From contig NTMA01000040.1 in assembly GCA_002917075.1 (NCBI GenBank), forward strand, positions 62,001 to 126,000: a stretch of DNA of 64,000 nucleotides, read 5' to 3'. The stretch is from Hawksworthiomyces lignivorus (taxonomy: Eukaryota > Ascomycota > Sordariomycetes > Ophiostomatales > Ophiostomataceae). The notes under the pieces were generated by a model. It saw nothing but the letters and a program-made list of their open reading frames with translations. It was not told the origin of the DNA and searched no databases. The position numbers and the translations under genes are program-made. Each line of letters opens with the position of its first letter. Position 1 is the first letter of the stretch. Below are positions 46,461 to 57,454 of the stretch, in pieces.

Positions 46461-47396
46461 ATGTCGACTGTTGGCGGGGGAAGAGGTCGATTAACTAGAA
46501 GTGCGTGGTTTGATTTGTTTATAGATGAGAAATGGAATATGCCAATTGCTCTAAAACGCGACAAAACGGTTGGAATGGTAGTCTGGCAAGAAAAATGAAA
46601 GATCAAATGCCACCCGCAGAATGGTGAATGTCTTACAGTATGAAGCAATGCTGGGCACACGTGTAGCAGAACCAAAATAGAGACCCTTGTCAAAAGTAAT
46701 CATATACTTAAGTATACAGTATGTATTACCTCTTTGCGGCTGTGGGGAGGGAAAAGAGAAAGGAAGAGGGGTGTGATGTGGAAACAAGGACAATCCCGCG
46801 CAGAAAGGGTGAAGGTTTAGCTGGTTCAGCTGGTTCTTGTTATGATTGGCTGTTTACTTGTGGACGCGCTTGTTGACTAGACAACGGGGTATTGCATCTG
46901 ATGAGTCAGCAGTATCACCGCTAAGCCTATATTAGGAAGTTGTGCCTGTGACACGTGCAGCATGAGTTGGCAGCCGAGTCTGCCGCATGTGATTGGCCCC
47001 ATCAGTGAACAGTGTGGCAAAGGCTCTTCGTCCAGCCTGAAGGACCCGCCCAGCAGTCAAAAAAATCTGGCCTAGACATTAGCAGCCACAGCGAACGCAC
47101 AGCGCCCCAGGCCATCCGCAAATCACAGCAGTCCAGCCTAACGAGCTGAGCCAGGCCAATCCGAGGCCGCCACCATCCGCGACAACGAAACAAATTCTCT
47201 TTCAGCGTCTTTTTTAATTGTCAGGCGCGGGAAGCACGCAGTCCGAGCTTGATTGCGACAACCCGCCACGGACGTTGATCCTTTGATCTATTTCCTTTCT
47301 CTCATCTCTTGGTCGTCTATCTCGGTATTTGGCCGGCATCTTGTACGAAGCTCGCTTGGGACGTCATCTGTATCTGGTTTGGAAGCTTCTTTCACC
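46461..47396. other. Divergent promoter region of CSM1 and MSP1
   Basis: 936 bp. It contains two CACGTG E-boxes (46658-46663 and 46952-46957) and one TGAGTCA (46912-46918). An ACGCGA word on the plus strand at about 46556 resembles, but does not match, an MCB site. No gene seen. Confidence 0.5.
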
Positions 47397-48278
47397 ATGG
47401 CGGACAGGAAACGAGCCATCGACTACGCAATGGACATTGTCCTCTTTGCTGGAATGGTAAGCAGCCACAGACTGAGCATGCGTGCATCATGCAAGGGAGA
47501 CTCGTAGTCGATCGAAAAGAGGAGGCAAGACAGACAGGGCACATTGCTGACCAGAGACCTTTTTTTTTTTTTTCCTTTCCCATTCCAACAGACGGCAACG
47601 CTCTACTTTGTGACGAAGAACATCATCTCGACGTTTGCCACCAACTTTGCGGACCCGGAAAAGGAGAAGCATGACCAGGCCCGCCTCAAGGCGAAGGCGA
47701 ACCTGCAGCGGCTGATGAAGTCGAAGAACCGCGGCGACGAGAACGGCGACTACGGCAGCAGCAGCGGCGGTGCGGACGGGTCGCGGCGGGGCACGCGGCC
47801 GGAGGAGCTGGAGCTCAACGAGTACGAGAACATGATCGCGCTGGAGGTGGTGCCGCCGGAAGACATCTCGGTGGGCTTTGACGACATCGGGGGGCTGGAC
47901 GCGATCATCGAGGAGCTCAAGGAGTCGGTCATCTACCCGCTGACGATGCCGCAGCTGTACTCGCACGCGGCGCCGCTGCTGGCGGCGCCATCGGGCGTGC
48001 TGCTGTACGGCCCGCCGGGGTGCGGCAAGACGATGCTGGCCAAGGCGCTGGCGCACGAGAGCGGCGCGTCGTTTATCAACCTGCACATCTCGACGCTGAC
48101 GGAGAAGTGGTACGGCGACTCCAACAAGCTGGTGCGGGCCGTCTTCTCGCTGGCCCGCAAGCTGCAGCCGGCCATCATCTTCATCGACGAGATCGACGCC
48201 GTGCTGGGCACGCGGCGCAGCGGCGAGCACGAGGCCAGCGGCATGGTCAAGGCAGAGTGCGTTCCTCGTCCTATCTTT

Positions 48279-48314
<36 letters not shown>

Positions 48315-49058
48315 CTCCTCGTAGGCAGATGGTCAAAACTAACACGAAATAGATTTATGACGCTGTGGGACGGCCTGACGTCGTCTAACGCGGCCGGCGT
48401 GCCGTCGCGGATCGTCGTGCTGGGGGCCACCAACCGGATCCACGACATCGACGAGGCGATCCTGCGGCGGATGCCCAAGAAGTTCCCCGTGCCGCTGCCG
48501 GGGGCGCGCGAGCGGCGGCGCATCCTGCAGCTAGTGCTAGGCGAGACGAAGCGCGACGCCGACAACTTTGACCTAGCGTACATCGCCAAGGTCACGGAGG
48601 GCATGTCGGGCAGCGACCTCAAGGAGCTGTGCCGCGACGCGGCCATGATGCCCATGCGCGAGTACCTGCGCGCCCACCGCGCCGCCGGCACCCCGCTCGC
48701 CAACATCAACGCCGCCGACGTCCGCGGCATCCGCACCGACGACTTCTTCGCCCGCGTCGCCGTGCCCGCCGCTCCCGCCTCCGCCCCCACCGACGACAGC
48801 CGCAGCCAGACCTACAGCCAGAGCCAGAGCCAGGCCCCCAGCCAGGTCACCACAGCGGACGACGCCGCCTCTTCCACGCGCCGCCGCCGGTCGTCGCGCC
48901 GCCGCGCGTCGACGTCGTCCAAGCGCTCGGGCACGGCCAAGTCGAGCGCCAACGGCGCCAGCACCAACGGCCAAGTTGACGTCGTCGATGCGGACGACGA
49001 CGACGCTTACGAGGACGTCGACGAAGAGCTAGAGAAGACGTCCGTCGCTGCTGCGTGA
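47397..49058 (+). CDS. MSP1: Msp1-type AAA ATPase of the mitochondrial outer membrane
   Basis: Membrane-anchored AAA ATPase that pulls mistargeted tail-anchored proteins out of the mitochondrial outer membrane and peroxisomes. Exons are 47397-47456, 47592-48256 and 48353-49058, giving 476 aa. An N-terminal span is split by intron 1 (YAMDIVLFAGM, then TATLYFVTKNIIST). The AAA module has VGFDDIGGLDAIIEELKESV, Walker A GPPGCGKT (about 160-167), the pore-loop region KWYGDSNKLVRAVF, Walker B IIFIDEIDAVLG (about 215-225), and VVLGATNRIHDIDEAILRRM with the arginine fingers. Yeast Msp1 is 362 aa; the extra length is a Ser/Arg-rich then acidic C-terminal tail after the AAA lid, probably disordered. 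Intron 2 contains a 31-base T run. Confidence 0.93.
48282..48312. repeat. 31-base T homopolymer inside MSP1 intron 2
   Basis: Uninterrupted T run, 26 bases after the donor of the 96-bp second intron. It would act as a pyrimidine tract but lies far from the acceptor. Length is likely unstable. Confidence 0.85.
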
Positions 49059-50599
49059 TGAGAGAGTACTGCGAGGCGGGCGCGCACGCCATGACCTTTT
49101 CTCGCTCTGCCTCTCTCTTCGCTTTCGCTGTATATTACGGCATTTCCAGGCAGCAGCATGCTGGGCCTTCTACGGCCTCTTAATTAGATCAGATCTCGGG
49201 CCTTTTTTGCACCTTCCTTGGTCTCATATTTTTGCTCTTTCCTCATTTTTTTGGGCTGGGAGTACGGGAGTTGCAGAGGCTACATTCAACTCATCTTTTT
49301 TTCTCTTTTTCCGCTGTCTTTTTTTTTTTACATTCTTTGGGATTTTGAAGCATACAAGGAGGCGTTCTTCTTGGGTTGCAAAGGGAAATATGAGTGATCA
49401 GGTTCCAGACAGCACAATAGGCTTAGAAATAGAGTCCGGGACGAAAGTACATATCTATTGTCGTGAAGAATGCAGAGTCTCTACAGTTGTCCAGATGTTT
49501 CTGCTGATGTGTCTTTTGATGTTTCTGCTGCCTGTCAGAAATGCTGAAAGCAGAAAGCACGACAAACACAACAAAACTAAGTCATGATAACGGGTCTCGG
49601 TACGAATTCGTCGGTCGGTCGGTCGCGGCTTCTCCCCTAGTGTACATGATATTGTGCAAGCACGTTGCAGTGGTCGCTGTAAGTCAGCCTCTCAGCTAAT
49701 AAGCTTAGGAGTTGCCTGAGCACGTCATCGGCCTGTAAGAAAATTCTACGAAAAAGAAAAAGAGACAACTGCTAGCGATGTACCCCGCACTGCCACTGTT
49801 CACTGTGTCACTGCAAAAGTACCTGACCATCACCGAGTCATTGGCGGCGGGGGAAGGTTCGATACGGTGAGGAAGAGCGCCTTCTTCCAGTGTCCCCCTT
49901 GCGCCTGCCCGAAGTAACTATGTCGAATTGGCTAGTTGCTCACATCGGCAGTTCCAGTCGCACAAATTGGACTCTCGGAAAAAGAAAGGAAAGTCCTCTC
50001 TAAAACGGCTTCTTCGCATATAGAAACTGAAAAAGCGGTCGACAAATTCTACAATATCGTCAATTGAGACAACACAGAGCACGCCTTGCAGGCTGCATCT
50101 TGTGTCTTCTCTTTTCCTGCTTGTGTGCAATTTATATTTTCTTTTTTTTTCTTCTTCTTTTTTCCCTCCGTTAAATATCTTGCTGTTGGGGTAGAATTGG
50201 TTCTCCAGTTTTTTATTTTTGGTCCAGTTGTTACTTGGCAGCTGCCGCTCCCCCTCCCTCCATCGGCGGACTATCCTTCAAGCCGTCTCTTGTCTTTGTC
50301 TCTAGCTGCTACATGCTGCAGAAGAACTCTCTCTCTAATACTGTCCTCACTCTTTCGTTATCTCTCATCTCTTCTCTTTGCCAATCCCACTTCCAAAATT
50401 TGCTGCTCCTCTATACAGTCCTGGAATTAGCTCGTCTTGTGCGGGCTTCTTCTACGGCCGTTAGTTTACTTAATCACTTTCGCCACTGACTCTTCCGTGA
50501 GTCACGCGAGTCTAGCCTTTTTATTTTCTGTTCCTCAAATAGGGACAACCATTGTGCTATCCAATTGCTTCTGTAGCAGAGCAGACATTGTCCATTATC
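49059..50599. other. Intergenic between MSP1 and cystathionine beta-lyase
   Basis: 1.54 kb. It includes T-rich tracts, a short CGGT repeat (49609-49624) and the promoter of the downstream gene, which carries a Gcn4/CpcA-type site. No gene seen; the largest frames lack domains. Confidence 0.55.
50487..50504. promoter_or_regulatory. Gcn4/CpcA-type element(s) upstream of cystathionine beta-lyase
   Basis: A perfect TGAGTCA lies at 50498-50504, 96 bp before the start codon, with a close TGACTCT at 50487-50493. TGA(C/G)TCA is the target of Gcn4/Cpc1/CpcA bZIP factors, which induce amino-acid biosynthesis on starvation. The position and the methionine-pathway target fit well. Binding is inferred. 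Confidence 0.6.
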
Positions 50600-51985
50600 A
50601 TGGCTGAACCAGCAACAAAGCCCATCAGCAAGGTGCTGTCCCGCGTTGACCAGGACGGCCACGCGCTCCCTCCTTCTCCCGCCCCCTCCAGTCCGTCCAA
50701 CGGCCGCCGGCGCTATGCTCTGGCGACCGAGCTGGTCTACACCGAGACAAAGGACCAGCATGGCGCCTCTAGCATCCCCATCTACCAGACGGCCACCTTC
50801 AAGCAGACGTCGGCCAACGGCGGCGGCGAGTACGACTACACGCGCTCCGGCAACCCCACCCGGACGCACCTGGAGCGCCACCTGGCCAAGATCATGAACG
50901 CCAACCGCGCCCTGGCCGTCGGCTCCGGCATGGGCGCCCTCGACGTCATCACCCGCCTGCTGTCGCCCGGCGACGAGGTCATCACCGGCGACGACCTCTA
51001 CGGCGGCACCAACCGCCTGCTCACCTACCTGGCGCGCAAGCAGAACATTGTCGTGCACCACGTCGACACCACCGACGTCAGCGCCGTTATCCCCCACGTC
51101 TCGGACAAGACCGCCATGGTGCTGCTCGAGACCCCGACGAACCCGCTCATCAAGATCGTCGACATCCCCGCCATCGCCAAGGCCACGCACGCCGCCAACC
51201 CGCGCGCCCTCGTCGTCGTCGACAACACCATGCTGTCGCCCATGCTGTCCAACCCCCTGGACCTGGGCGCCGACATCTCCTACGAGTCCGGCACCAAGTA
51301 CCTGTCCGGCCACCACGACATCATGGCCGGCGTCATCGCCTGCAACGACGCCAAGCTCGGCGACGACCTCTACTTTATGATCAACTCCACCGGCTGCGGC
51401 CTCTCGCCCAACGACTCCTTCTTGCTCATGCGCGGCATCAAGACCCTCGCCATCCGCATGGAGAAGCAGCAGGCCAACGCCCAGGCCATCGCCGAGTTCC
51501 TCGAGGCCCACGGCTTCCGCGTCCGCTACCCGGGCCTCCGCTCCCACCCCCAGTACGACCTGCACTGGTCCATGGCCCGCGGCGCCGGCGCCGTGCTGTC
51601 CTTTGAGACCGGCGACCCCGCCCTGTCCGAGCGCATCGTCGAGGCCGCCCGCCTCTGGGGCATCAGCGTCAGCTTCGGCTGCGTCAACAGCCTCATCAGC
51701 ATGCCCTGCCAGATGAGCCACGCCAGCATCGACGCCAAGACCCGCCAGGAGCGCCAGATGCCCGAGGACATCATCCGCCTGTGCGTCGGCATCGAGGACG
51801 TCAACGATCTGATCGACGATCTCCAGCGGGCAGTACGTTTTTCTTTTTGTCTTTTTTTTCTTTCTTGTTTTCTACAGAGTTTTGAAAGCTAACGATTTTT
51901 TCTTTCTCAGCTGGTGCAAGCAGGAGCAGTCACGCTCACAATCGACGGTTTCCAGGCGAACGAGACAACTACCCAGGCACAGTAG
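50600..51985 (+). CDS. STR3: Cystathionine beta-lyase
   Basis: PLP enzyme that cleaves cystathionine to homocysteine, pyruvate and ammonia in methionine synthesis (yeast STR3, Neurospora met-2, Aspergillus metG). Exons are 50600-51832 and 51911-51985, giving 435 aa with a 78-bp intron in phase 0. The Cys/Met-metabolism PLP family is clear: TELVYTETKDQHGASSIPIY, EYDYTRSGNPTRTHLERHLA, LAVGSGMGALDVITRLL, the aspartate motif VVVDNTMLSP and the Schiff-base lysine at about 233 in SYESGTKYLSGHHDIMAG. The long N-terminal stretch and the TRSGNPTR block favour fungal beta-lyase over gamma-synthase. The C-terminus ends VTLTIDGFQANETTTQAQ with no peroxisomal tail. A Gcn4/CpcA-type site sits about 100 bp upstream. 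Confidence 0.93.
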
Positions 51986-52542
51986 ATGGTTTGGCGTGCT
52001 AGTCGCAATGTTGGCATGACACCATTTTTTGTACATTTCTCTCTTATGTCTTCATTTTTTGGAGTTCTTATTGGGGCGGGCAATGTTTCCTTTTTATCTT
52101 TTTTTCATGTTTTTTATTCCAGCCTCTTCTATCTACGCGTTTCTCGATTTCTTTTTTTGTGATTTAACGAGGTCAGATAGTCGAGGTTTTAAAAATGGCC
52201 AGCAGAGGCCTGGCTGAACACCAAAAATAGCATCGAGGGGACGGAAAAGATAGGAAGTCTAAATATATATATATATATAATATTATTTCATGGACGGCGT
52301 AAAATACCCTGGCATTATCTAATTTTCTTTAAGCAGTGTTTGTATTTTCTGATGGGACTTAGTTCTGAAGCCGCAGAGAAGGTTTAAAAATGAGGCTACT
52401 GCTTGAGGAAAGCAGACCACTAAGAAGCAAGCTTAAAGGGAAATGAGTTCAAGATCTTCTGAAATAATTAGTACTTTTTAATTTTATTCATTCATTCCGC
52501 TATGTCTCCATGGAAGGATTCAAAATTTAAAAGGATGTCTCA
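51986..52542. other. Intergenic, convergent 3' ends; AT-rich with a TA repeat
   Basis: 557 bp. The GC content falls sharply here and a TA dinucleotide repeat lies at 52263-52279. It marks the left boundary of the AT-richer NLR patch. No gene seen. Confidence 0.6.
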
Positions 52543-52869
52543 CTACGTCTCTGCCGAGTGTTCTGCCGAGAACCGGAAGATTAACACCCGTCCCGACGAA
52601 CAGCCGAGGGCGATGGCTGTTTCCGCGACGGCCGATTTCACAGGCCGATACTCCGACGGCAGCCACAATAACTTCTCCGAGTCCCAAGTAATCCATGTAC
52701 CATTTGAACTGATGCCATAGCTTCTATAACAAGGCGACAGAGCATGTTGAAGTATCGGGTTCGAAGGTACATTCGAAGTTAATCTTGGAAATAGATCAAG
52801 AAAAGTACTGAAATTAATATGGAGACGAGAATATATATCGAAAGATAAATTATGGATATCTTTGTCAAT

Positions 52870-54255
52870 ATTAAGTGTCTGACAACACTGCCCCGTCGCT
52901 GCATCCCAGAGCTTGATGGTGTCATTGTAAGAAGCCGAAGCAAGCAGCAAGCCATCCGGCGAGAAGGCCACTGCATTAACAGATCCTCTATGGCCCTCGA
53001 GCGTCTGACGGCACTGCCCCATCGCTACGTCCCAGAGCTTGACGGTTTTATCGTAAGAAGCCGAAGCAAGCAGCGAGCCATCCGGCGAGAAGGCCACTGC
53101 ATTAACAGATCCTCTATGGCCCTCGAGCGTCTGACGGCACTGCCCCATCGCTACATCCCAGAGCTTGACGGTTCTATCGTAAGAAGCCGATGCAAGCAAC
53201 GAGTTATTCGGCGAGAAGGCTACTGTATTAATAAAACCACTATAGTCCTCAAACGACTGACGGTACTGCCCCGTCGTTGTATTCCAGAGCTTGATGGTTT
53301 CATTGTTAGAAACCGATGCAAGCAGCGAGCCATCCGGCGAAAAAACTACTACATTAATAGTATCACTATAGTTTTTGAGCGTCTGACGATACTGTCTCGT
53401 CGTTATATCCCAGAATTTAATAGTTTTATCGTCAGAAGCCGATGCAAGCAGCGAGCCATCCGGCGAGAAGACTACTGCATTAACACAACCGCTGTGGCCC
53501 TCGAGCGTTTGGAGGCACTGTCCCGTCGTTGTATCCCAGAGTTTAACAGTTTTATCGTCAGAAGCCGATGCAAGCAGTAAGCTATCCGGCGAGAAAACTG
53601 CTGTAATAACATAACCGCTATGACCCTCGAGCGTTTGGCAGCACTGTTTCGTCGTTGCATCCCAGAGCTTGACAGTTTTATCGTGAGAAGCCGATACAAG
53701 TAGCGAGCCATCCGGCGAGAAGTCCACTACATTAATAAGACCGCTGTGGCCCTCGAGCGTCTGGCGATACTGCCCCGTCGCTAAATCCCAGAGCTTGACG
53801 GTTTCATCGTAAGAAACCGATGCAAGCAGCGAGCCATCCGGCGAGAAGGCCACTGCATTAGCAAAATTGCTATGGCCCTCGATCGTCTGGCGATACTGCC
53901 CCGTCGCTGAATCCCAGAGCTTGATGGGGTCATTGTAAAAAGTCGACGCAAGCAGAGAACCATCCGGCGAGAAGGCCACTGCAATAATATGGCCGCTGTG
54001 GCCCTCGAGCGTCTGGCGATACTGCCCCGTCGCTGAATCCCAGAGCTTGACGGTTTCATCGTAAGAAGCCGAAGCAAGCAGTGAGCCATCCGGCGAGAAG
54101 GCCACTGTATGAGCAATAGTTTTATGGCCCTTGAGCGTTTGGAGGCACTGTCCCGTCGCTGCATCCCAGAGCTTGACGGTTCCATCGCGAGAACCCGATG
54201 CCAGCAGCGAGCCATCCGGCGAGAAGGCTACTCCGTCAACAGAACTTCTATGGCC
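52870..54255 (-). repeat. Eleven tandem 126-bp WD40 repeats
   Basis: Eleven units of exactly 42 codons, each with the pattern GH..V..VAFSPDGSLLASAS, then KLWD..TGQ..QTLEGH. Neighbouring units 52961-53086 and 53087-53212 differ at only about 7 of 126 bases by eye. Variable positions concentrate at the few residues expected on the propeller face. This is the architecture of highly conserved WD40 arrays in fungal NLRs, which change by unequal exchange. Confidence 0.9.
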
Positions 54256-55533
54256 CTCGAGCGTCTGGTGGCAAGCACTCCAATTATCTTCTATGACAGG
54301 CTTGGTTACAATCCATTTAGGTTCCTCTTTCTTAAAGAGGTATTTTGTCTGGCTAGAAGCTGGGCTGAACACGAGCGCTGAGGCGTAGGCCTGAAGGGGA
54401 TAATTCTCTAAGGCCCACTTGAAGTACATCAGAAAGCGGTATGCATCTCTGACGAAGTGCAATAATTGAACAGCATATGGCTTCTCCTAAACAACGTTAG
54501 AACATGTCTTGAACAGTGACCTGTACGTACACTATACCTGTAGCAGATGCTGGAGTTTAGACATTGAAAGTACTCCCTCCGACGTGCTCTTGAGAAGACT
54601 TAAAGACTCGAGCCAGTATAAATATTTCTGTCTCAAAAAAGTGTCTACCTTGCCACCATCCTGGATGTAATTGCTGCAGTCGAAAACTGCAGAGGACTGC
54701 ACAAGGTGTTCGATCCAATAGACACACGAATACCGCACTGCTGCCAACGGGTCTGGGTCTGGCACCTCGACGTCGTCGATCGAGATTCCGGGATAGCGTA
54801 GCCCATACATGTCTCGCTGCAGCAACTCGCGCATTGCGTCTAGTGACCGCACGAATATTCTGCGGTGTCCTTCTGCATGTTTCCTGGGAAAGATCTTTAA
54901 TAAGATATCAGAGACGGGTTCTCTAAGAAGATAATCTTTGGCCGACTGATGAACAAAGTAGACAATGTTCTTATCCTCTCCGAGAGTAAGAAGGCCGCAA
55001 TCTTTCACAATATTTTCGTAGACAGCCAGTTCGTCCAGTTCGGCTAGTGTCACCAACTCTGAGAGGTGAAGTGGGCGGTAGGCATTAACTGTGATTAAGA
55101 GCACCCTTTTGCAAGCGGCAGCATTTTTTAGATTGTTAATGCGAAGCATCATCTGAGCATATATGTCGTCCAAGTCCGAAGGCATCTTTCGAACAAGTTC
55201 AAGAATAGTGTTCGCACCGTGTTGTTGGATATGTTGTTCGATCTCTTTGAAAACGAGGGCTACCCACAAAAAAGTACCGACCGCTTTTTCGCGGATCTCT
55301 CTGGCGACGTCGTCTTGTATTTTTTGAAGCTTCTCCCAAAAGGCAACCTCCTTTCTAGCGGCATAAACCTTCCGGTACATTTCAGCAAAGCCGGACAACT
55401 TGTGATCGATGTATTTGTCAACAGCGGTAGACACAAAGTCAGCATTAAGCTCAAGAGACAGCGACGGCCCAGCTAGATCGATTTCCGACCAATTGCGACT
55501 GGAGAGGATCCATTTGGCGGTCGAGGAAGTCGT

Positions 55534-55536
55534 TCA
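55534..55536 (-). other. In-frame TGA inside the NLR NACHT domain
   Basis: Minus-strand reading: CTC GAC TTG ATT AAC TGA ACG ACT. The frame is open and family-like on both sides, so this is a point nonsense change, most simply CGA to TGA. An intron covering it (GTCTGC to CTCCAG, 67 bp) would remove conserved KWILSS residues and shift the frame. Confidence 0.8.
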
Positions 55537-56436
55537 GTTAATCAAGTCGAGAAGCAGCGGCAGACCTGTTGCGCATTCGTCCAAGGCGTCGACGATCAAG
55601 AATGTGTTCTGTAGGCTTGGGTCATGCAAGATGTTTGTAAAGATGTCTAACAAAGCAACCCAAGCATTCGTATCCTCAAACAATGCTTTACCAGCGTAAT
55701 CGTACTTCTTCCGAACGTAGGGAAGCAGCGCAGGTTGCTGGTAAACAAGCAGGTAGATCAGGCCGCGCAGCACAGCCGTAGCGCTGTTGATACGCGAGTC
55801 GGTGGCCTGGCAGAAAAAATAGGATAGAAGACAGTCTGCTTTGGCGTTTGTTAATCTCGTCGAAGGGCTTAGTTTGTCGATGATACCGCAGAGCAACATG
55901 GTTTTACCCTTGCCAGGGTCTCCCTTGATCCAGAGCAGCCGGCTGTTTCCCCCATCGCGCCATCGTCGGAATTCGGCGTTGTCGAGGATCCAGCTGTATG
56001 AGGGTTCCCACAGGCCGCCCTTGTCTCGCTCAATTCGTTTTTTGTCGTCGCTAGGGTCGGTTACTCGTAAATCTCTTAAACAATTGAGATCTTTTTTATC
56101 GAAAAATGAATTAGTGCTTTCAACAATAACCGAAAGATACTAGGATATTAAAGACTATTTTGAAGTGTCTTTGAGGCATGCTTAACCGCATAATGTAATA
56201 ATAGTAACTTTTAGGTTTTATAATAAAATATTATAGTTTACCTTTCTCCTCCGAGCTACTATTCGAAGGATAATTGTTAACAGTTTGATTGACAGTACTA
56301 TACAAAAATGATTTTTAATACTATTAGTTAACGGTGACAAAATTATACACACTAAGCAGAGTAAAAATACCAACCCGAAATTGTCACCTTGACTCCCGAT
56401 TGTCGAATGTTCATTATTATAATTCATCGTACTCAT

Positions 56437-57454
56437 CTTAACTCCATCTAGTTATGCTGTTTGGGTTGTTTTGGTCAAAAAGCGCTTGGTTAAGTTATGA
56501 TTTTGCGTAGGAAAGACGCTGCGTCTATGGTTTGATTCTTATATTACGCAGTGGTAGCTCTCCTGCGGTAGCCATTAGCTCGAAGACTACACGTTGGAAC
56601 TGTGTGTCAACTATTTATTATCGGTTGCAAAACAAATGATTGATAGCATTACGGTAGAGTTTTTAGCTTCTTTGCCTGTAGTAGGTAAAATTTATATGCT
56701 CGTTATATATAAGACTCATAAAAGGGTTGCCTTAAAACCCAGCCTGCCGCCCATAAAATTAGGCATCGGTTGGGCATCCAAAAACCTTCACCGGTGATCA
56801 AGGATCATTGTCGTTAATGCAAATGCCAAAATCTTCAAAGCATCTAATTAAAGCATCCCTTGCTTCATCCATATATAAACCGCTAGTTTAACTAAATCCT
56901 ATACTTGGAAAAACAGACGAGGAGATGGCTGCCGTCACCTCCTCTCTGCGGCAGCTACAGGGTTGCAATTGTTAAGCAAGATGACATATTAGCCAAGATG
57001 CTCAGTCCACTGTTAGACCCCGAGGTAAGATATTGTAGGAAGTGTAATACAGTACCCATAGACTTTGTTAACTGCAATAACATAGGTTCTTGTTTTTATT
57101 TACATTTAATAGAGGAAAGAAGTTTTGCACATAACTGTATGCTTTGCGTACATATTTTGTAATGATACAGAAATACTGGAGACGACATACAAAAGAGAGC
57201 AGGACATATTATTGCGCTTCCCCCTTCCAAGGCACTTTCAATATGCTCAGAGGTCAGAATATATACAATTTTTGGCTCAAGACAGAAGCCTCACTGGAGC
57301 AGCGTGCCTCAAACGACTCAAGGAAATAGAATGACACAAGGAACAAAAAAAACACAACGCTGAACGAATGCAATGGTTGAGCAGAACAAAAAAAAGACTT
57401 CCCTTTTATTTCCTATCCTACGTGCTCGGTCCCCCTTCCCCCTTCTGCAGCACC
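56437..57454. other. Gene-free AT-rich stretch between the NLR and the SERINC gene
   Basis: 1.0 kb with low GC and no recognisable gene, RNA gene or transposon frame. Open frames are shorter than 90 codons. Confidence 0.55.

Larger units (their letters stand above)
52543..56436 (-). pseudogene. NACHT-WD40 NLR-type gene interrupted by one in-frame stop
   Basis: A fungal STAND/NLR protein, the class that includes heterokaryon-incompatibility HET-D/HET-E and related immune-type receptors. Model: a tentative first exon 56371-56436 (22 codons), then 54538-56139 and 52543-54486, with introns of 231 and 51 bp. Before the NACHT domain stands CLRDLRVTDPSDDKKRIERD, a known lead-in of this group. The P-loop is WIKGDPGKGKTMLLCG and Walker B is FLIVDALDEC. 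The sensor strand KWILSSRNW and the winged-helix/ARM-like region YFVHQSAKDYLLRE follow, then eleven WD40 repeats and an end in SAEHSAET. The whole 54538-56139 frame is open except for TGA at 55534-55536, between DLIN and TTSSTAKWILSS, where homologues continue. Without the stop the protein would be about 1200 aa. The stop falls inside the NACHT domain, so the gene is probably inactive. The first exon is a low-confidence guess. Confidence 0.8.

Noticed and set aside
50474..51721. A 415-codon frame antisense to cystathionine beta-lyase
   Set aside because: Gly/Val/Asp-rich shadow with no recognisable fold; the beta-lyase reading is certain.
52852..53580. Plus-strand frame with 42-residue repeats opposite the NLR
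   Set aside because: The periodicity is the mirror image of the WD40 array on the minus strand; the peptide itself has no known repeat family.
55470..55570. An intron removing the NLR stop codon
   Set aside because: The only GT-AG pair spanning the TGA is 67 bp, shifts the frame and deletes the conserved KWILSS sensor strand.
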